The position numbers were made by a program, and so were the translations under genes. 64,000 nt of DNA from Acheta domesticus (taxonomy: Eukaryota; Arthropoda; Insecta; Orthoptera; Gryllidae), in the NCBI GenBank assembly GCA_031308135.1, contig JAHLJT010009436.1, positions 163,855,681 through 163,919,680 of the forward strand, given 5' to 3'. Under the pieces are notes generated by a model that ran no database searches, was not told the origin of the DNA, and was given only the letters and a program-made list of their open reading frames with translations. This document shows, piece after piece, positions 57,850 through 64,000 of this stretch (position 1 is the first letter of the stretch; every line of letters starts with the position of its first letter).

Positions 57850-58290
57850 AATCTTGTGGAAATTCTTTTGTAGGGTAGTTGGAAATACTTCTCTCAAATA
57901 GTTTTAGGACTGATTTTTCTCTCGGATAATTATTATTGTTCGAGCACATTATTTAATTGCATGAAGAATATAAACAAGTTGCTAGCAATTTAATTTTTTA
58001 ACACGAGATGAAGAATAGATAATAGAGCTGTGATATGTATCTGCATTAAAGGGCAATTTATCTGCATTGAAGGGTATCTGCAGTGCAACTTCACGATCGG
58101 GCTGTTCTTGAAATTGGATAAATATTGTTCAATAGGGTAGTGAAATATTTCTTTCGAAAATAATTTTGTTCTGAGATTTTTCTCAGATATGTTTTGTATC
58201 TCTGATATTTTTGACTCAAGAATTTTATTTCATTGCGTTAAGAAAAACAATAAGTTGTTTCTGTCAGTTCTTTCTTTTTACCACGAGAAA
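57850..58290. repeat. Diverged ~260-bp tandem duplication
   Basis: The segment from about 57865 (GGGTAGTTGGAAATACTTCT ... TTTTTCTC ... ACACGAGATGAAG) recurs from about 58133 (GGGTAGTGAAATATTTCT ... TTTTTCTC ... CCACGAGAAATT), offset about 262 bp, with many substitutions. Confidence 0.5.
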
Positions 58291-58370
58291 TTATGAGATG
58301 ATGTCGCTCGTAGTGGCTGCAGCCAAGAACGTCTATTGGACTGTTGTAGTTACTGGGCGGAATGAATGAC

Positions 58371-58799
58371 TATACTGCGAGTAATATTTCTGCCGACTTG
58401 ACAGCTCCAGGCTGACAGGGGAGAGGGGGTTTCGTTATCCAATCAGAGGATTCAAATTATGATGAAGTCACTACAGACTTGCCGACGTTTAGTGTATTTA
58501 CAGCGTCTCGCTGTACTTACTTTCATCTACTTTGCGCGTGTTATGCAAATATGTTTCGTTATTCCTTGTTTTGGCAGGATTATAGTGTAAGGGACTGCGA
58601 TAAAATTGTGTAACAGAATTTCATCAAATAAACTAGTGTCATTATTACAGTTCTACCAAAAATGCAATAAGCTGGACGTGTATGCCTCAACAGCTGATCG
58701 GACGCAAGGACGAACACGTGTCTGCCGCCCGAGTAAGTGGCAACATCGCTCTCCTTCACTCCCGGCTGTCAAGTCGGCAGACGTTTTGCTCGCAGTATA
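58371..58799. mobile_element. Tc1/mariner-like MITE (TIRs, TA target)
   Basis: The terminal inverted repeats of about 35 bp differ at only four or five positions: TATACTGCGAG at both ends, then a variable patch, then TCTGCCGACTTGACAGC. Taking TA at 58371-58372 and 58798-58799 as the target duplication, the TIR starts TACTGCGAG. About 429 bp, no transposase frame. TA target and TIR structure point to Tc1/mariner, but similarity to a particular family is not known to me. Confidence 0.75.
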
Positions 58800-58809
58800 G
58801 GGAGTGCTT

Positions 58810-60590
58810 GAAAATTGGGAAATGTACTTTTACAGGTCTGGGAAATATTTATACTTCAGATTCGTTTTGTCAGAGTAGTTTTTGTATAATTTTGCGTAAA
58901 AAAATAAAATAATATAAAAATGACATGTTTAACACGAAGATTTTTTCAAAGACGGCTCCAAATTGTTTCTTGAAAATTTTGGTACGCAACGTGCTAAATA
59001 AATTGCACGACATACACACCATTTTGATTTTTTTAGGCCCCCTTGTACATTAGAAATGGGGATCTACATCGTGATGTTGGAGTTCCCTACGTGTCAAGTG
59101 AAATTAGACGAAACATTTGACGACAATAGTGTGTGCCTGAGGGAATCTTATGGTTCCAGTTCTGGAGTTTTCATCTCAAATTTATCAAATCAAATGCTTT
59201 ATACCAACACTTTCAGATAATGAAATAATACGTTTGTTCTAAAAAACATGCTGATGGAATATCCCCATGAGCATGGTTTTGTGAATCCTTTGATTTGTAC
59301 CAATGTACTTCAAATGTTCCGTATTGTGCAAAATTTCTCATATAATAATCAAGTTAATCGCACTTGAATTTTTTAAATGTTTAAAAAATTAAAGTTTTCC
59401 GTTTTTATGCAGAAACTGAATAAATAAACGTCACTTGTATTTTAAAGGCAGTTCTCTTACGGCAAATTTTAATCGTGAGAATCCTGGAAACATTTTCCAA
59501 GACTTATCGTGCCAAATGTGACTTCACTGCCTACATCTTGAAAAGCTGCGAAAGTACATTTGACGAAATAAAGTTGAAGTTTGCGGACAAACTTTCGGTT
59601 AAATTAGGAAACTTTTTTCTGACGGAGTAAAAGGAGGAAAGGGAACAAGGAGAAGGGGATTTGTAATGGGCCCTTGTAAAATATGAGAATTCGGCTTGTG
59701 GATATTAAAATTTACTAACATCTGCGGAGAAACAGGGTTCTTTACCAAATGTTAACATCAATTATCTAAGATTTCGAAGACGTGACTGGCTGTCAAAGAT
59801 TTTTATCGTGAAAATTGAAAGTTAGGCAAATGAAAGCTTTGGTAAGAGGAAAATTTAACAAAATCGGAAAGCCCTAAGAATTCTTATCATTAATATTTCC
59901 ACTAACATCCAAAATAAGAAAAGTATTAAAAAATAATAATTTATACATTTATTAATTCTACAAAAAATATTTCAGGATGTTGTATTCCGAAAAGAGAGAT
60001 CATACTTTTCTTTTCCAAAGCTTTTCATTAGTACTTCATTCGTTTAAATTCTAAGTGCTTCTAGTCAATTCTTTGAAAATGCCGAATATACAAGTTATCT
60101 TTACGTGTGTTTATTGTAATACTTCTGGAATTTAAAGAGTTTTAATAAGAAAAGGTACATTAAGATATCATAATAAATAATTGTCATGGATTCCTTGTAC
60201 TTCGCTGCACGGAGCTCAAAAACGTTGCAAAACCTATTCACGTTCTGCCCTATTGTCATTGAACATTTTTACGAACCAATCTTCTCAGGTTTAACACCTT
60301 ACTTTGCTGTTGGAGAGGATTTGCAAAAGTATGTTCTTGCAATAAACATCTCTTTCAATTCAGGTTCCAAATCATCAGCCTAAATCTTGTTAAATGTAAA
60401 CATTTTAACATTTAAATGAAATGATAAACTTTGGACAAATGTGTTATATTTATTAGGGATTAAAGTACACAATTTTTCTGATGATAAAAACAAATCAATT
60501 TGGAGATAGTTTTAAATTTGTTTTTATTGTATTTTTATACTACTAATAACATTTAAGAAATATTAAATTTGCAACCTCATTCCATCCTCA
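58810..60590. other. AT-rich intergenic sequence, nothing recognised
   Basis: AT-rich; short frames only. Confidence 0.5.
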
Positions 60591-60595
60591 TTCTT

Positions 60596-60940
60596 TTAGT
60601 ACTCCTCGTTCATTGACTTCTGAGCATTCAGCATTACCACCTTAGTTTTGCAGTCGCTCCCCTGCGTGGCCGCAGCCTCCGCGATCTTGGCTAGAGCCGG
60701 TGCAGGGCCGCCGTTGCCAGGCGACCAAGGGCCGCTCTCCGTCAGCGGTAACAGTAGCCCGCAAGCAGGGAGCACGGGACGGGGGGCGGGGCGCAAGCAG
60801 CGCGGAAATGACATTACCCCGCGCCTGGCGCTTCCGGGTGCAGGGGCGGTGCCGGCGGCGGTGGGCGAGGAGACGACGACCGAAAAGGCGGCGACGGGGG
60901 CGGCGGAAAGACGACGATGGCCGCGGTCGGCAACGGCGGA

Positions 60941-60973
<33 letters not shown>

Positions 60974-61108
60974 TGAGACCGGAGAATGACGACTGCGACA
61001 GTGTAAATGGGAGAGTAACAAAGGAGATGTCGGTGGCCTTAATTGGCAACGGCGGTGAGGGGAGAGCCCACTCCGGGATGAGACACTGGATACGGACAGC
61101 AGAGCCAA
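60596..61108 (-). CDS. Hypothetical 170-codon ORF in a CpG island
   Basis: Minus-strand frame through a GC-rich island (60650-61010). It has Ser/Arg/Ala-rich sequence, a polyalanine run from a GCC triplet repeat (60936-60972) and a less biased C terminus (residues ~138-170, with L-A-K-I-A-E-A and L-N-A-Q-K-S-M-N-E-E-Y) outside the GC-richest part. An AATAAA-type word lies about 70-75 nt beyond the stop on the same strand. This is the frame I would test first for transcription, but AATAAA is frequent by chance here and no domain is recognisable. Confidence 0.2.
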
Positions 61109-61689
61109 GGAAGCGGAGGCGGGGATGGGAGTGAAGTTTAGTGATCAGCCTATCACGGTCGGGCCAACAGGGGAGAGAAGTGTCGAGAATCGAGCTAAAG
61201 GAAAATCGAGAAAGTAAAAGATAGGAGAGGTGGGGAAGAAGAGAGGCAAAGGGAGAAGAGTCGAGGCGGGAAATGGAAAAGACACTAAAAAACGATAGAG
61301 CAGAAGAAAGGCAATATCAGGCGGAATGTCGTTGTTCTTGGAAAGAGGAGGAAGGTGAAAACGTCATGGTATTGACGTTGAACAAAATGGATGTATACCA
61401 TAAACGATACACTTCCAGTGTATGAAACGCTTTACTTAGTATCCAAGGAGCAGGTCATTACAATAGATGTGTCTGTCAGAAATGAGCAATTAGGATCCAC
61501 TTACTTTCACTATTAATTTAATCGAGGGGTTTGTTTATGTGACTTGTTTATGACACGTTTGTTTCGGAAACACTATTGATTTTGCAAAATAATAAATTCC
61601 TCTGGTAGGAAATGGTGCGGTGTTTACGATGCTTCTATCATCGAAATATATATGAGGTGTTGGCTCTCCATCGTAACTATTTATTCTTA

Positions 61690-61722
61690 AAGCTTTTTCG
61701 GCCGCATTGCGGCCATCTTCAG
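61690..61722 (-). ncRNA. Hammerhead-like core, minus-strand unit
   Basis: CTGAAGA (61722-61716), extra T, helix II GGCCGC-AAT-GCGGCC (6 perfect pairs), GAA, helix III self-complementary AAAGCTTT, then A. Core residues and an allowed cleavage base are present. Helix I is not evident, so self-cleavage in cis is doubtful. Confidence 0.45.
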
Positions 61723-61824
61723 TGCTTCAAAAATAATAATAGTAATAATAATAATATATCTAAATTACAATTTTTTTTTTAATTTTTTAAATTTTTTATT
61801 TTTAATTTTTTTGTAATTTAGATA

Positions 61825-61863
<39 letters not shown>

Positions 61864-61882
61864 TATTATTAGTTTTGTAGTA

Positions 61883-61917
61883 CTGAAGATGGCCGCAATG
61901 CGGCCGAAAAAGCTTTA
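61883..61917 (+). ncRNA. Hammerhead-like core, plus-strand unit
   Basis: Same motif in inverted orientation: CTGAAGA (61883-61889), helix II 61891-61905, GAA (61906-61908), AAAGCTTT (61909-61916), A at 61917. A self-complementary helix III is suited to a two-strand (dimeric) hammerhead. Helix I not evident. Confidence 0.45.
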
Positions 61918-61979
61918 AGAATAAATAGTTACGATGGAGAGCCAACACCTTATATAGATTTCGATAAAAAATTCCTCAT

Positions 61980-63080
61980 ATTAACGTTTTATTTTTAATT
62001 TTAAAAAAGTAATTAATAGATATATTATCACTGTAAGTATCCCAAGTTTGTTTGATAATTGTAGCAAGTTGGCCGACGACACGTATGCGTTAAAATGATC
62101 GTGAACATAGTTAATTTCACTGATAAGTCCCTAAAAGCTACCTTTGAGATTTTATTTACCAAGACGACACCACTGATAATACTTCAATTATTTAGGATAC
62201 TTCTTGAATAACCAACACAAATTTCTAGTTAAGAGATGGTAATATTTTTAAAATTCCACCTATACAATGTCCTACCATCGTCAATATACCAGCTCTAAAT
62301 TTACGCGAATTTTTAGTTCTCTTCACATGAAGTGTAGGTGGTAACATCCCCAAAACCTTCCTCGATCTGTAGTGAACCTATTTTCTACAGCATTCTGGTG
62401 CAGAGAGAGTTTCTTGAATAATTTTTTGTTATTACTCTCACACTCACACACATCAGGCCTCCAAATCCGACTATTGGTCTTCTTAGTCTCCCACCAATAA
62501 GTTATCGTGACCATAGCAACCCATTCTGCGAATAATATTTTGTCACATGAGGACATCTTAAATATTTACTGTTAATTTGGGAAGTCAATACGTAACAATA
62601 TTACTGCATCTTAAGAGAAATTTTACATTAGTGTTCACTGTGGGAGCCCTTCATAAAAATCTTTCTTATTCAAATGTGTAGCTGCGAAAGAAATATTACG
62701 CAACAAGTATTCAATTTTATTGTAGGAGTGCTTATTTAACTTTATATAAATTACCTTACATATATTTTGCGATAAAAATTCCGAGCTGCAATTTACATTT
62801 AAAAAAATTAAGGAGGGCGACATATTTATTCAATTTGCTTTCAGAGATTAGGGTGTATTATACCAGTCTGCGTCTTACAATAAAGTTGTCGAGCTACGTC
62901 CACGTAATTGTTTCTTTATTAGCTGCCTGCGGGGCAAGGTGTGTGGAGTCACAATAGACTTCCGCCATCGGGAAAGAAGGTAGCGGGCAGCTGCGGAGGC
63001 ACACGACCCGACCGCAGAGGGACGCTGCCGCCGGAAGAACAGGCAGCTGCGGGGGGGGGGGGAGCGGGGACGACGCGATG
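61980..63080. other. AT-rich intergenic sequence, nothing recognised
   Basis: AT-rich to about 62930, then GC-rich with a G-run (63051-63062). No gene recognised. Confidence 0.45.
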
Positions 63081-63099
63081 CCGAGACGAAGGCGAAAGC

Positions 63100-63475
63100 G
63101 TGGGAGGTGGGGGCCGGGTTGAAGGCGAAAGCGCAGGCGGTGGCGGAAGGGAAGGCGGAGGTGGAAGGGAAGAAGGAGGTGAAGGAAGAGGGGTAGGAGA
63201 GGAAGGAAGAGATGGGGGGATGGTGGAGGGGAAGGCGGAGGTGGAGAGGAAGGAAGAGGGGAAGGAGGGAAAGGAAGAGGCGGAGGAGAAGGCAGAGGTG
63301 GAGGGGAAGCAGGGGAAGGTGGAGGCGTAGGGAAAGGCAGAGGTGGAGGGGAAAGGAGGTGGGGAAGGCTGAGGGACGGTGGAGTGGAAGGCGGGGGGGG
63401 GCGGAGTGAGAGTCGGAGAGGAAGGCGGGGGGCGGAGGAGGAGGGGAAGGCGAAGGCCGGGGCGAAGGCCGGCCA
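63100..63475. repeat. Polypurine tract (GGA/GAAGG-rich)
   Basis: Almost all A/G on the plus strand with GGTGGAGGGGAAGG-type words and an approximate 18-24 bp period. Minus-strand frames encode Pro/Ser/Leu strings and are artefacts. Triplex-forming potential, as in the tract at 57.1-57.7 kb but on the other strand. Confidence 0.8.
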
Positions 63476-63539
63476 GACACCTGCCGGCGAAAAGTGAACC
63501 GAAGCGCCATTGTCTGCGGTCGTTGGACGGCAAGCGAAC

Positions 63540-63720
63540 ACTGCCGGCTCTTTCCTGCGGATTTTGTTGCGGCCGCTCTTAAGCCCGCCGCCCCCGCCCC
63601 CGGCGGCGAAACCCGAGCGAGCGCCCGCCCGCCTGTCCGCCCGCCCGGGAGGTGCTGTTCCGTGTTGGGCCGCTCGCTCCTTTTCCGGTGTTGTCCTCGG
63701 GCGAGGGCCTGCTGTTAACG
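63540..63720. other. CpG-rich island
   Basis: GC-rich with CCCGCC/GCCCGCC words. Frames unrecognised. Confidence 0.4.
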
Positions 63721-64000
63721 ACCGTTCTTTCACCTTGTCAGCTCGGTGATAGGATGTCCATTAATTTTCTGCCTGATCCTCAAGATCGCCGGTTGGTTTT
63801 GGTTTAGTGTCGTTAAGACTTTCATTGACGCCATTTTGTTGGGTGTTTGAGAAATAAAGCAGGTTTAAAATGTATTAGTATTATGTTTATTATCGTGTTA
63901 TTCGACTGAAAGAAAAAGCAGTATATTATGTTTTTAAATGTTTCTGTCATAAAATTTAATATCTATTTTTTTAAAAATATGCTTGTTTGGACGCTCGGCA

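Larger units (their letters stand above)
61603..61968. mobile_element. Palindromic insertion with 9-bp target duplication
   Basis: AAATTCCTC at 61594-61602 and 61969-61977. Inside, 61640-61770 and 61811-61965 are near-perfect reverse complements, differing mainly by ATT-triplet number, around an A/T-rich centre. The left end adds about 37 bp (GGTAGGAAATGGTGCGGTGT) not present at the right. That end and the hairpin CTGAAGATGGCCGCAATGCG match the units at 24.86-25.2 kb, so this is the same family inserted as an inverted dimer. Confidence 0.8.

Noticed and set aside
62875..63733. 279- and 211-codon Pro/Ser/Leu-rich ORFs
   Set aside because: By-products of the polypurine tract and adjacent CpG island.
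1..64000. CRISPR arrays, bacterial operons, prophage
   Set aside because: Tandem repeats here have no unique spacers of constant length, and there are no dense ORFs or ribosome-binding sites; the DNA is eukaryotic.

Overview
The window looks like non-coding, repeat-dense nuclear DNA from an animal, most likely an insect. Long AT-rich stretches alternate with short, very GC-rich islands and minisatellites. I see no operons, ribosome-binding-site-spaced genes or dense ORF packing, and no rRNA, CRISPR array or intact host gene. There are piggyBac-type TTAA elements, tRNA-derived SINEs, Tc1/mariner-like remnants and a 1,000-N scaffold gap. The exact taxon cannot be told from the sequence; an orthopteroid or cockroach/termite/stick-insect genome is a guess.

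Layout. 1-10,000: AT-rich sequence with GC islands (1.06-1.4, 2.64-2.94, 5.6-6.1, 7.2-7.55, 8.68-9.07 kb), a 15-bp minisatellite (1.4-1.62 kb) and an AAT microsatellite. 10,018-10,641: piggyBac-type MITE. 12.6-14.1 kb: a foldback repeat, a 626-bp element with terminal inverted repeats, and the first copy of a ~510-560 bp tRNA-derived SINE family. 15.8-23.3 kb: three more SINE copies among C-rich minisatellites, a second SINE family (19.3 kb) and a hammerhead-like retroelement remnant (20.4 kb). 23.27-25.3 kb: a hairpin repeat, a second piggyBac-type MITE and a compound insertion with a 9-bp target duplication. 27.56-29.30 kb: a larger piggyBac-like element with a decayed transposase. 29.7-33.9 kb: two more SINE copies, an 11-bp GC minisatellite and another hammerhead-like motif. 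34-46 kb: C/T-rich tracts, a possible Helitron 5' end, a transposase fragment (38.5 kb), a CGCCN array (42.8 kb) and a 9-bp GC minisatellite (45 kb). 46,286-47,285: gap. 47-64 kb: AT-rich sequence with a GT/AC microsatellite, a ~494-bp tandem duplication (53.9-54.9 kb), two palindromic insertions (55.0 and 61.6 kb), a 430-bp TIR element (58.4 kb) and pyrimidine or purine tracts.

The most interesting signal is a set of small retroelement-like insertions sharing a hammerhead-ribozyme-like core: C-T-G-A-N-G-A, a hairpin, G-A-A, a very short or self-complementary helix III, then a cleavage-type triplet. Three of them (24.8, 55.0 and 61.6 kb) are inverted or compound dimers bounded by direct repeats of 9, 14 and 9 bp. 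The best motif (minus strand, 55,123-55,166) has all the core residues and a 4-bp helix I. Hammerhead motifs are known from Penelope-like retroelements, so my reading is that these are short Penelope-derived or similar non-autonomous retroelements that insert as inverted dimers. No reverse transcriptase remains in the window. No host protein-coding gene could be recognised; the few longer ORFs are listed with low confidence.
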